This document shows, piece after piece, positions 8,341 through 17,170 of a DNA stretch of 64,000 nucleotides. This stretch comes from an uncultured Lewinella sp. (GTDB lineage: Bacteria > Bacteroidota > Bacteroidia > Chitinophagales > Saprospiraceae). The DNA is taken from the NCBI GenBank assembly GCA_937873655.1, contig CALMYQ010000155.1, forward strand, positions 1 through 64,000. The letters run 5' to 3'. Both the position numbers and the translations under genes were made by a program. The notes below the pieces were generated by a model, which saw nothing but the letters and a program-made list of their open reading frames with translations, searched no databases and was not told the DNA's origin. Numbering within the stretch: the stretch's first letter is position 1; every line of letters begins with the position of its first letter.

Positions 8341-11300
8341 TTAGAAGTTCAGTTGCAGGTTGAGACCTACCGACCGGGTCGACGGCAAGCTTCCGTATTC
8401 GATGCCCTGGAAGTTGCCGGCCCCCAGCTGGATGTCCGGGTCGAAGTTCATCTTCCGCTCCGGCAAACCCGGGATATCCAGGGTTGCGCTGCCGCGGTAG
8501 AGGAACAACAGGTTCCGGCCGACCAGAGACAGGCGGAGGTTCTCGATGCCTGCGCTTTCAGGCAATTTGAACGTATAACCCAGGGCTACTTCCCGGATCC
8601 GGACGTTGGTCGCGTCGTAGGTGAAAAATTCGCCGAAAGAATAGCGACCGCCCGATACGCGGGTCCAGAGCTGCTCGGCGTTGATGGCCACCGTGTTTTG
8701 CTCACCTGATTCCGTGACGGCGTCCAGCACCAGTCCGCCTTCCCGGAAAGCTTCCGTATAGTTGGCCGTTCCGTCAAAGGCCAGGTTGGCTTCGGTACCC
8801 GAAACCATGACGCCGCCGAAACGGCCGTCGATCAGGAATGAAAGGTTGAAATTACCAATTTGGAACTGGTTATTCAAACCCAACGTGAAATCCGGGTTGA
8901 AGTTGCCCACGGAAGTAGCGCCGGCGCCGGAACCGACGGGAAGCCCGTTGGCGTCGACGATGTACCGGCCCTGGCTGTCCGTTTTCCAGCCTTCAGCGTA
9001 CAGGTCGCCGTAGCGGCCGCCTTCCCGGACCAGCGGGCCCGCCGTACGACCGTATCCGCCGCCGAGGAATACTTCTTTGGTCCTTTCCGACAGCTCGATC
9101 ACGTCATTGACGTTGCGCGTGAAGTTGAGCGTGGCATTATAGGAGAAATTGGCCTTTTCAATGGCCCGCCAGTTGAGCATCAGCTCGATCCCCTTGTTCT
9201 GGATATCGCCGGCATTGATGTATTCCTGCGAGAAGCCCGAAGGCGCGGGCAGCGGAACGAGGAACAACTGGTTCCTGGAGTTGGTCTTGTACCAGGTGAA
9301 GTCCAACCCCAGCCGGCCGCGCAGCATCCGGACGTCAGCCCCGAATTCGATCGAAGTGGTGATCTCCGGCTTCAGGTCGGGAATGTTCTTGGTCGGGTCC
9401 TGGGCGATGAAGCCGTTGGTGCCGCCCTGTTGTACGGAAAACGTGTTTTGCAAACGGTAAGGATCGGCGTCGTTGCCCACCTGCGACCAGGCTCCGCGGA
9501 GCTTGGCAAAAGAGAAAAAGTCAGGCAGGGTGGTCATGTCGCTCAGGATCAGGGACGCGCCTACCGACGGATAAAAATAAGAATGAGGCGCCGGCAGGGT
9601 CGACGACCAGTCGTTCCGCACGGAAGCATCGATGATCAGGTAGTTTTTGAAGTCCAGGGATGCCGTCGCGAAAACGGATTGGTACTCGCGTTCCGACAGG
9701 GAGCTTGAGGTGGATACGTTGCGGCCGAAGTCCGTCGAGAACTTGTTGGGCACCAGAAGCCCGTTGGCATTCACGAAGGTGTATTTCGAACTCCGCTTGT
9801 TGAGGGCCGTACCCACCATGAAATCAAACCTGAAGTTGTCGGAGAGGTTTTCGTAACCGTTCAGGAAAAGGTCGAAGTTGTTTTCCTGGAAATAACCGCT
9901 GCCTTCCTGGTAGGTTCCGCCGGGGCCTGCGAAGAGCAGGGTCTTGTCGTAGAAACGGAAGGTGAGCAGGTCATTGGACTTGTCGAGGCTGGCCCGGCCG
10001 GTGACCTTGATCTTGTCGGTCAGGTCGTAGGTCAGCGAGCCGAGGAAAATATTCCTGTCCCGGCGATCATCGTTCAACATGCGGTTGAGCGTCCAGTACG
10101 GGTTGGTGTAAATGGACGAAGTGGTCCAGTACGTGGGATTGCCGTTTTCGTCCTCAAAATCCTTGTAGACGTTCAGGTCGACCGACCTCGGGATTTTGTA
10201 GAGGTTTTGTACGATACCGCTTTCCTCGCCGACCTTGACCTTGTTGTCGATCTTTTGCTTGATGATCGTAGCCTTGAAGTCAGCTGACAATTTATTGGTT
10301 ATCTTCTGGTTCAGGCGAAGGTTGAAGGTATTGCGATCCAGTTCGTTATTGGAAATAATGCCCTGGTCGCGGTTGTTGGTGAAGGAGAAATAAGCCTGCG
10401 TTTTCTCGGTACCGCCGGAAATGCCGATGGTGTTGCTGAGGCTGACCCCGGTCCGGAAAAAGTCGGAAATGTTGTTGGGGTAAGTGGTGGTTTTACCGCC
10501 CCAGCTTCCGGAGGATGTGGTGTTGGAGTTGCCGCCGTTACCCTGGCCGTAGGTGTTCTGCAACTCGGGCAGCAGGGACGGGCTTTCGAACGTGGCGCCC
10601 GAATTGAGGCTTACGCTCACCTTGCCTTCCTTGCCTTTTTTGGTCGTGATCAGCATGACCCCGTTGGCGCCCCGGCTGCCGTAAAGCGCAGCTGCCGCAC
10701 CCCCTTTCAGGAAGCTGACGCTTTCAATATCGGCCGGGTTGATGTTGGAGACCCCGTCGATATTGTTGTAACCGCCGAAGTCGTTGCCTACCTGACCGCG
10801 GTTGGAGTTGTCGATGGGGACGCCGTCCACGACGATCAGGGCGTTATTGGTCCCCGAAATGGACTTGTTGCCCCGCATGATCACCCTGGCCGCGCTGCCG
10901 GGGCCGCCGGCATTGGTGGTCACCAGCAGGCCGGCCACTTTCCCGTTGAGGGTGTTCACAAAGTTAGGATCGCGCGCAATGCGAAGCTCATCGCCGTCCA
11001 GCTGCTGGATGGAGTAGGTGACGTTCTTTTTACTGCGCTCAATCCCCAGTGCCGTTACAACGACCTCATCCAGCAGCGCGCCTTCAGCCATCCGGACGGA
11101 CAGCGGGCCGCCGCTGCCGGTGTAGGTGGCTTCCATCGTCACAAAACCGATGTAAGAGATCTCGAGTGTCGCAGGTACAGAAGAGACCTTGAGACTGAAA
11201 CTGCCGTCCACGTCGGTGGTGGTACCGTTCGACGACCCTTTTTCAATCACAGAGGCCCCGATCAGCGGGCTGCCGTCTTTTGCAGCCGTTACTACCCCTG

Positions 11301-11412
11301 AGGCAACCTGCGCGCTCAACCCGGCAGCAAGCATTACCCCAAGGCAGGTAAACAGAAACAGAGCGGCCCGGCGCCTGATCTCCGTCTCAAGTGGCTTTAG
11401 CAATTTTGTCAT
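8341..11412 (-). CDS. SusC/RagA-family TonB-linked outer-membrane transporter
   Basis: A 1023-residue TonB-dependent transporter starting at the ATG at 11412 (an upstream ATG at 11472 would put 20 residues before the signal peptide). The signal peptide covers residues 1-34. The carboxypeptidase-D-like regulatory domain spans about 37-110, followed by a TonB-box-like 'DEVVVTALG', a plug with the SusC hallmark 'SFLKGGAAAALYGSRGANG', and a 22-strand barrel ending in 'SVGLNLQLNF'. It imports a substrate captured by the neighbouring SusD, powered by TonB. It is the first gene of the operon; the promoter and operators lie 130-200 bases upstream. Confidence 0.96.
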   Translation of the reverse strand: MTKLLKPLETEIRRRAALFLFTCLGVMLAAGLSAQVASGVVTAAKDGSPLIGASVIEKGSSNGTTTDVDGSFSLKVSSVPATLEISYIGFVTMEATYTGSGGPLSVRMAEGALLDEVVVTALGIERSKKNVTYSIQQLDGDELRIARDPNFVNTLNGKVAGLLVTTNAGGPGSAARVIMRGNKSISGTNNALIVVDGVPIDNSNRGQVGNDFGGYNNIDGVSNINPADIESVSFLKGGAAAALYGSRGANGVMLITTKKGKEGKVSVSLNSGATFESPSLLPELQNTYGQGNGGNSNTTSSGSWGGKTTTYPNNISDFFRTGVSLSNTIGISGGTEKTQAYFSFTNNRDQGIISNNELDRNTFNLRLNQKITNKLSADFKATIIKQKIDNKVKVGEESGIVQNLYKIPRSVDLNVYKDFEDENGNPTYWTTSSIYTNPYWTLNRMLNDDRRDRNIFLGSLTYDLTDKIKVTGRASLDKSNDLLTFRFYDKTLLFAGPGGTYQEGSGYFQENNFDLFLNGYENLSDNFRFDFMVGTALNKRSSKYTFVNANGLLVPNKFSTDFGRNVSTSSSLSEREYQSVFATASLDFKNYLIIDASVRNDWSSTLPAPHSYFYPSVGASLILSDMTTLPDFFSFAKLRGAWSQVGNDADPYRLQNTFSVQQGGTNGFIAQDPTKNIPDLKPEITTSIEFGADVRMLRGRLGLDFTWYKTNSRNQLFLVPLPAPSGFSQEYINAGDIQNKGIELMLNWRAIEKANFSYNATLNFTRNVNDVIELSERTKEVFLGGGYGRTAGPLVREGGRYGDLYAEGWKTDSQGRYIVDANGLPVGSGAGATSVGNFNPDFTLGLNNQFQIGNFNLSFLIDGRFGGVMVSGTEANLAFDGTANYTEAFREGGLVLDAVTESGEQNTVAINAEQLWTRVSGGRYSFGEFFTYDATNVRIREVALGYTFKLPESAGIENLRLSLVGRNLLFLYRGSATLDIPGLPERKMNFDPDIQLGAGNFQGIEYGSLPSTRSVGLNLQLNF

Positions 11413-11546
11413 AAGCTTTGAGTTATTAATGAGTGAAAGGTAAGAATGTTTGTTTTTCGATCCGGACAGCATAACGGAACCCGGTGCCGCTTCCTGTTTA
11501 GCGTCTATTTGTTCGGCAACGGTATAAAGTGGAGATTTGGGGTCTG

Positions 11547-11577
11547 CAAAAATACATTAATTGTGTGCGCACACAAA
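11547..11577 (-). promoter_or_regulatory. Promoter of the susC operon
   Basis: On the minus strand, TTTG (complement of 11574-11577) is followed after 19 bases by TATTTTTG (complement of 11547-11554). This is an exact match to the Bacteroidota consensus TTTG-N19-TAnnTTTG. The predicted transcription start is near 11542, leaving a leader of about 130 bases before susC. Confidence 0.75.
11561..11576. promoter_or_regulatory. Perfect palindromic operator inside the susC promoter
   Basis: TTGTGTGCGCACACAA is a perfect 16-base palindrome with a central CG. It fills the space between the -33 and -7 elements and overlaps the -33 element, so a bound protein should block RNA polymerase. The form (TGTGTGCG half-sites with central CpG) is like LacI/GalR-family operators. 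No LacI-family gene lies in this window, so the regulator must be encoded elsewhere. Confidence 0.7.
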
Positions 11578-11600
11578 ATATTTTACTTGTTTTTATTTCC

Positions 11601-11616
11601 AGTGTTTGCGCACACT
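11601..11616. promoter_or_regulatory. Second, imperfect operator upstream of susC
   Basis: AGTGTTTGCGCACACT shares the G-T-G-T-n-n-GCGCACAC pattern of the promoter operator with one mismatched base pair in the palindrome. Its centre lies exactly 40 bases from the centre of the first operator, close to four helical turns. The two sites are therefore on nearly the same DNA face and suited to cooperative binding or looping. Confidence 0.6.
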
Positions 11617-11756
11617 CAAAAACTTTATTTTGAAAAAAACTTATCTGGTAAGATTTTATCCGGTGTGATTTTTGACGCCTGAAGGCTTGAAAGCCTTGTT
11701 TTTAAGCCTTCCCCAGCCCTTCGGATTGTTGGTTTTGCCGACTTTAAGCCATGTTT

Positions 11757-13694
11757 TCATTCCTTTATGACCTCGCCGGAAAGATCCACCGGTTTTTCGA
11801 ACGGCCGCAGAAAATGATCGACCAGAACGGCGGCCTCTCTCCTGTTTAAATAAAGTTCGGCCGAAAAAGTTCTGGAAAGTTTGGCATTAATCCAGCATTG
11901 CCTCAGATCATCCGGGCTGGCCGCTGTACCCAGCGCGCTGATTATTTCCCTCAGGTAGGACATTCTGAGTGGCTGCCCGGAGGCGTCGTACCGGTATTTC
12001 AGCGCCGAAAAATAAGGCCGCAATCCATCGACAAGCTCGAATTCGGTAACGGTCCGATCGGGATAGAACCAGGTCTGATTGGCCCATTTGAAAGGAACGC
12101 CGTAACCTTTCAGGATGCCGGTGGCGCCTATCCGCTGAATGGCCGCAAAATGAGGGTCATCCCGGGGTACATCGATAAAAGGCATGATATAGGCTCCGCT
12201 TTCCAGCAGGCTTCCCTGGACGGCCCTCACCGGGACCTCCCGCGGCCCTGTCCGGTGCAGGACAGCCAGCGCTGCAAGGGCGCCCGCAGCCTGTCCGATG
12301 CCCAGCACTACAGGCTGCAGGCGGGTAGCGCCGTTGACGATGTTGGTGACGCTGATGCTCTTCTCGGCAACGATCAGGCAGGGTTGGCTCTCGGTCAGCA
12401 TCGCACCCATAGGGACGTTAAAAGAAGGCGTTTTGATCTGGATGAACTCGATAAGGGGCGCCCGGGGATTCTTTTTGTGATGGTGATCTATCGGATAGTC
12501 GCCGACTGCGATCCCGGTGCGGTAAAGCGGCTGGTCAAACGGACGGATGATCTGGTTGACGTTCATGCGCACCAAACCCCTCACCCTGCCGGATTCCCGG
12601 TGATATGGGATCAACGGCAGGTGATCCGCGGTCGGATATTCATCTTCGGCAATTCCCAGATGCCTGTAGCCCAGCTCATTTTGCAGAAAATAAACAAACC
12701 GCAGGGAATGCAGTTTCGCTTCGGCAATGGCCCGCCTGCGTTCGTAAGCCCCAAGTCCGATAAGATTGGCATAGTAGTCGTTGCCGCAATTGGGCCAGTT
12801 GATCATATACTTCCCGTTGGGCAATCTGCCGTATTCCAGCATTTTATCGCAATCGATCAGGGCAACAGGCGGGCCCGACGGGTCGGCGGTATTGCAACAA
12901 CACTCGAATTCGGCGGGGTCATAACCCGGCGGCCTTGGTATGGTTTTGTCGGCGCCGGGGCCGAAATCCTTCAGCGTAACCGCGAACGTCAGGTCCTGTA
13001 CGATGTCGTTGGCCTGTTCCGGCGCCCAGCGTTCCCCGGTTTCCGCCCGGCTGTCCATGCCGGTATCCCGGGGTATTTTCAGCAGGGTCAGCAGGTCGCC
13101 CAGCTCCGTGGCATCAATGCAGACGGCGCCGCGGTAAATTTCCTGCTTCCCTTCCCTCGTGCAATAGACTTGCCAAACGCCGTCGGTAAAACGAAGGCTG
13201 TCCACCCGTGTTTCCAGCCGGAGATGGATGAGCGGTTCCCCGGCAACCAGATTGCGTAAAATGTCCTGGCCGACCGACGGCTCGAAAAGCGTATTGCTGA
13301 CCCATCCGGTCGCCACCCCTTCCGGGCCGCCGTAACGGGCATAAAGACTGTCCCGGAATTCCCCCCAAATGCCCGACGGCAACTGGTGATTCCCGTCCAC
13401 CGCCGATACCCCCGCTGAAGTGAGCATGCCGCCCAGCCACGGCGTTTCCTCCAGCAACACGCAGGGTACCCCCATCCGGGTGCATTGGAGGGCAGCAGCC
13501 GTACCGCTTGCTCCCCCGCCCGCAATGATCACGGGAAATTCCATCTGCTGCCCCCGGGCAGGGATGGCCGTACTCAGCCAAAAACAAAAAACGCCTGCTG
13601 TAACGCGAAAAACGGCCGCACTCCTGAAAGCGAATAAACAATCCATCGTGACTGCAATTAACAATAATAAACCAAAATAAACACCCATAACCAA
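11757..13694 (-). CDS. Exported FAD-dependent oxidoreductase with an SLH-like C-terminus
   Basis: A 645-residue FAD oxidoreductase of the PF12831 type. The dinucleotide-binding motif G59-G-G-A-S-G64 follows a hydrophobic export signal (about residues 18-48, ending 'AIPARGQQ'). An ATG at 13646 gives a more usual signal length than the ATG at 13694. Further family marks are 'LGGMLTSAGVSAVDGNHQ' and 'DATELGDLL'. The last 130 residues contain a segment like an S-layer-homology motif (AAIQRIGATGILKGYG ... FYPDRTVTEFELV), which could anchor the enzyme or bind polysaccharide. Substrate unknown; some relatives are annotated as xanthan-lyase-associated. It ends 344 bases upstream of susC on the same strand, without evidence of cotranscription. 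Confidence 0.85.
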   Translation of the reverse strand: MVMGVYFGLLLLIAVTMDCLFAFRSAAVFRVTAGVFCFWLSTAIPARGQQMEFPVIIAGGGASGTAAALQCTRMGVPCVLLEETPWLGGMLTSAGVSAVDGNHQLPSGIWGEFRDSLYARYGGPEGVATGWVSNTLFEPSVGQDILRNLVAGEPLIHLRLETRVDSLRFTDGVWQVYCTREGKQEIYRGAVCIDATELGDLLTLLKIPRDTGMDSRAETGERWAPEQANDIVQDLTFAVTLKDFGPGADKTIPRPPGYDPAEFECCCNTADPSGPPVALIDCDKMLEYGRLPNGKYMINWPNCGNDYYANLIGLGAYERRRAIAEAKLHSLRFVYFLQNELGYRHLGIAEDEYPTADHLPLIPYHRESGRVRGLVRMNVNQIIRPFDQPLYRTGIAVGDYPIDHHHKKNPRAPLIEFIQIKTPSFNVPMGAMLTESQPCLIVAEKSISVTNIVNGATRLQPVVLGIGQAAGALAALAVLHRTGPREVPVRAVQGSLLESGAYIMPFIDVPRDDPHFAAIQRIGATGILKGYGVPFKWANQTWFYPDRTVTEFELVDGLRPYFSALKYRYDASGQPLRMSYLREIISALGTAASPDDLRQCWINAKLSRTFSAELYLNRREAAVLVDHFLRPFEKPVDLSGEVIKE

Positions 13695-13711
13695 AAAACA
13701 CCCCCATTCCG

Positions 13712-13719
13712 TACCTTTG
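13712..13719 (+). promoter_or_regulatory. -7 element for mfd, possibly giving a leaderless mRNA
   Basis: TACCTTTG is an exact TAnnTTTG match ending five bases before the GTG start of mfd at 13724. No clear -33 TTTG is seen. With the usual spacing the transcript would begin at or within one or two bases of the start codon. Confidence 0.5.
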
Positions 13720-13723
13720 CCGC

Positions 13724-16700
13724 GTGGAAACGCTTCAACAACTTCTCGATCGATACCGCGCCGATCAACGGGTACAGGAACTGGCCTCCAGGAACAGGAA
13801 AAGAACGCTGGTCCGGGGTGTGAAAGGCTCCCAGGATTGCTTTCTCCTGGCCGGCGCCCAGCTTGCCCGCCCAGGGTGCCACCTTTTTGTCGCTGCCGAC
13901 AAGGAGGAAGCGGCCTACCTACAGAATACCCTTTCCGGCCTGCTGCAGGATCAGCACGTGGGCTTTTTTCCGGACTCCTTCAAACGCCCGCTGTACTTCG
14001 AAGCCCTCGACAGCAACAATACCCTCCAACGCACCGAAACGGTCAACCAACTGAGCCATGCCGAAGACAACGGCGCCGTAGTGGTCACCTATCCGGAAGC
14101 CCTTTTTGAAAAGGTCGTAGCCCCCGATATCCTGGAAAAAAGCCGCCTGGAAATCGCCGTCGGAGAATTGCTGGACGTGGATTCCATCGTGGAGATCCTG
14201 GTGGAATACGGGTTTTCGCGCGAAGAATTCGTGTACGAACCCGGCCAGTTCTCAATCCGGGGCGGCATTGTTGACATCTATTCCTACGGCAATGAATACC
14301 CCTACCGCATCGAACTGTTCGACCTGGATGTGGAAAGCATCCGGACCTTCGACCCGCTCACCCAGCTGTCGGTCCGCAACATCAGCAAGGTCTCCATTGT
14401 ACCCAATATCAATACCCGGTTCCGGCAGGACCAGAAGGTGTCCCTCTTCCAGGTACTGCCCTTGGAAACGCTGATCTGGATCCGGGATTTCCAGTTGCTG
14501 CTCGACCGGATCCAGAAATGCTTCGACCGGGCCGGCCAGTTTGCCGAAAACCTGGGAAGCCTCCCGGAGGAAGAATTGTCCGGCATTTTCAACGACCGCG
14601 CATTCATCCGGCCCCATGAAGTGATGGAGGATATCGGCGACCGGCCGCTGGTGCTTTTCAGCGATACGGGCCTGCCTTTCACACCGGATAAAAAACTGGA
14701 ATTTTCGGCCCGGCCCCAGCCGAGTTTCAATAAACAGTTCTCCCTGTTGCTCGATCACCTTAACGATAACGGCAAAAAAGGGATCGACAACTTTATCTTT
14801 ACCGACAACCCCAAACAACTGGAGCGCTTCCAGGCCATTTTTCGCGACCTGGGCGCCAAAGCCAATTATAACCCCGTCCTGAAGGCCATCCACCAGGGCT
14901 TCATCGACGAAGACCTGAAAGTGGCCTGTTATACCGACCACCAGATCTTCGAACGCTTCCACCGGTACAAGCTCCGCCAGGGCTTCACCAAGGACCAGGC
15001 CGTCAACCTCAGGATGCTGCGCGAACTGGAACCCGGCGATTTTGTCGTGCACATCGACCACGGGATCGGACGCTTTTCGGGCCTCCAGAAAATGGACATC
15101 AACGGCCATATCCAGGAATCCGTCCGGATCATCTACCAAAACAACGATATCCTCTACGTCAGCGTCAACTCGCTGCACAAGATCTCCAAATACACCGGCA
15201 AGGACGGCCAGCCGCCCAGGCTCAGCAAACTGGGCTCCGACGCCTGGGCCAACCTCAAACGCCGCACCAAATCCAAGGTCAAGGACATCGCCGGCGAGCT
15301 CATCAAGCTCTACGCCAAACGCAAGGCCAGCCCCGGCCACGCCTTTCCGCCCGACGGCTACCTGCAGAACGAACTGGAGGCCAGCTTCATCTACGAAGAT
15401 ACCCCCGACCAGCTCAAGGCTACCCAGGATGTGAAAGAGGATATGATGAAGGCCTACCCCATGGACCGGCTAATCTGCGGCGACGTAGGCTTCGGCAAGA
15501 CCGAGGTAGCCATAAGGGCAGCCTTCAAGTCCGTAGCCGATGGCAAGCAGGTGGCCGTGCTGGTACCGACCACCATCCTGGCCCTCCAGCATAACCGCAC
15601 GTTCTCGGAGCGGCTCGGCGAATTCGGCATCAAAATCGACTACGTCAACCGGTTCCGGACCGCTGCGGAACGCCGGCAGATCTTCAAAGATCTCAAGGAA
15701 GGCAAGATCGAGATCGTCATCGGTACCCACGGCCTGCTCAACCAGGAGGTCGGCTTCAAGGACCTCGGCCTGCTCATCATCGACGAAGAGCAGAAATTCG
15801 GCGTGGCCGCCAAGGAAAAACTCCGCAACCTGAAAGTGAACGTCGATACCCTGACCCTCACGGCTACCCCCATACCGCGCACCCTCCAGTTCAGCCTGAT
15901 GGCCGCCCGCGACCTGTCGATCATCCGCACGCCGCCGCCCAACCGCCAACCCATCCACACCGAGGTGCGCATCTTCAGCGAGGAAGTGATCCGGGAAGCC
16001 ATCTACTATGAGATCAACCGGGGAGGACAGGTGTTCTTCGTCCACAACCGCGTGAAAACCCTGCCCGACGTGATGGCCCTGGTCCAACGGCTCTGCCCCG
16101 ACGTGAACATCGCTATGGCGCATGGCCAAATGGACCCCAAGAAACTGGAAGAGACCCTGATCGACTATATCGACCGCCGGTTCGAGGTGCTGATCTGCAC
16201 CAATATCATCGAAACAGGATTGGATATTCCCAACGCCAATACCATGATCATCATGGACGCCAATAACTTCGGCCTCAGCGACCTGCACCAGCTGCGCGGC
16301 CGGGTGGGGCGATCCAATAAGCGGGCATTCTGCTACCTCTTTGCGCCGCCCATGTCGGTACTGACCCCCGAGGCCCGCAAACGGCTCAAGACCATCGAGG
16401 AATTCTCCGATCTGGGCAGCGGCTTCGACATCGCCATGCGCGACCTCGATATCCGGGGCGCCGGCAACCTGCTTGGGGCCGAACAGAGCGGATTCATCAC
16501 CGATATCGGCTACGAAACCTACCAGAAGATCCTGGAGGAAGCCATACAGGAACTCAAGGAAAACGAGTTCAAGGACGTCTTCGAAGAAGAACTGTCCAAA
16601 CAGCAGGTCTTTGTGCGCGATGTGCAGATCGACACCGACGCCGAAATGCTCATTCCCGAAGATTTCGTGGAAAACATCCAGGAACGTCTCCGCCTCTATA

Positions 16701-17080
16701 CCCAACTCGACGAACTGGAGAACGAGGAAGCCCTGTCCGCTTTCGAAACGGGCCTGCGCGACCGGTTCGGGCGGATCCCGCGGCAGGTCAACGAACTGTT
16801 CGAAGGATTGCGCCTGCGCTGGGTGTGCAAGCAGCTGGGCTTCGAACGCGTCCTGCTCAAAGGCGGCAAATTGCGCTGTTATTTTGTGCTGAACCCGCAG
16901 TCCAAGTATTACGAAAGTCCGGTATTCAAAAAAATCTTCCAATACGTGGGCCAGCACGGCAAAAACCGGGGTTTGAGCCTCAAGCAGTCCGCCCAGCACC
17001 TGATCATGGTCAAGGACGATGTCCGGGATATCCGGGAAGCCAGCGCATTGCTGAAAAAGATCGAAGCGGAACTGGAATAG
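13724..17080 (+). CDS. mfd: Transcription-repair coupling factor Mfd
   Basis: A 1118-residue Mfd, a full-length size for the family. In order it has a UvrB-like N-terminal region (about 1-370, 'GGIVDIYSYGNEYPYRIELF'), the CarD-like RNA-polymerase-interacting domain (about 430-510, 'PGDFVVHIDHGIGRFSGL'), a RecG-like translocase with Walker A G-D-V-G-F-G-K592-T and Walker B D687-E-E-Q690, the 'QLRGRVGRSNKRAFCYL' motif VI region, and the C-terminal TRCF domain. It strips RNA polymerase stalled at lesions and recruits UvrA. The GTG start at 13724 agrees with the family N-terminus (METLQQLLDRY). The FAD oxidoreductase gene diverges from it. Confidence 0.97.
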   Translation: METLQQLLDRYRADQRVQELASRNRKRTLVRGVKGSQDCFLLAGAQLARPGCHLFVAADKEEAAYLQNTLSGLLQDQHVGFFPDSFKRPLYFEALDSNNTLQRTETVNQLSHAEDNGAVVVTYPEALFEKVVAPDILEKSRLEIAVGELLDVDSIVEILVEYGFSREEFVYEPGQFSIRGGIVDIYSYGNEYPYRIELFDLDVESIRTFDPLTQLSVRNISKVSIVPNINTRFRQDQKVSLFQVLPLETLIWIRDFQLLLDRIQKCFDRAGQFAENLGSLPEEELSGIFNDRAFIRPHEVMEDIGDRPLVLFSDTGLPFTPDKKLEFSARPQPSFNKQFSLLLDHLNDNGKKGIDNFIFTDNPKQLERFQAIFRDLGAKANYNPVLKAIHQGFIDEDLKVACYTDHQIFERFHRYKLRQGFTKDQAVNLRMLRELEPGDFVVHIDHGIGRFSGLQKMDINGHIQESVRIIYQNNDILYVSVNSLHKISKYTGKDGQPPRLSKLGSDAWANLKRRTKSKVKDIAGELIKLYAKRKASPGHAFPPDGYLQNELEASFIYEDTPDQLKATQDVKEDMMKAYPMDRLICGDVGFGKTEVAIRAAFKSVADGKQVAVLVPTTILALQHNRTFSERLGEFGIKIDYVNRFRTAAERRQIFKDLKEGKIEIVIGTHGLLNQEVGFKDLGLLIIDEEQKFGVAAKEKLRNLKVNVDTLTLTATPIPRTLQFSLMAARDLSIIRTPPPNRQPIHTEVRIFSEEVIREAIYYEINRGGQVFFVHNRVKTLPDVMALVQRLCPDVNIAMAHGQMDPKKLEETLIDYIDRRFEVLICTNIIETGLDIPNANTMIIMDANNFGLSDLHQLRGRVGRSNKRAFCYLFAPPMSVLTPEARKRLKTIEEFSDLGSGFDIAMRDLDIRGAGNLLGAEQSGFITDIGYETYQKILEEAIQELKENEFKDVFEEELSKQQVFVRDVQIDTDAEMLIPEDFVENIQERLRLYTQLDELENEEALSAFETGLRDRFGRIPRQVNELFEGLRLRWVCKQLGFERVLLKGGKLRCYFVLNPQSKYYESPVFKKIFQYVGQHGKNRGLSLKQSAQHLIMVKDDVRDIREASALLKKIEAELE

Positions 17081-17170
17081 CGCCGTCGGAGCAGGAGCCG
17101 ATTATTCGTTCCGGATCGGCAAAAATTGCGTATCATTGCAGCCAAAATTCCCGGATAAAATTTCCGTTCC

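Noticed and set aside
11446..11682. A 78-codon plus-strand frame upstream of susC
   Set aside because: It covers the susC promoter and both operators and has no family resemblance or initiation signal.
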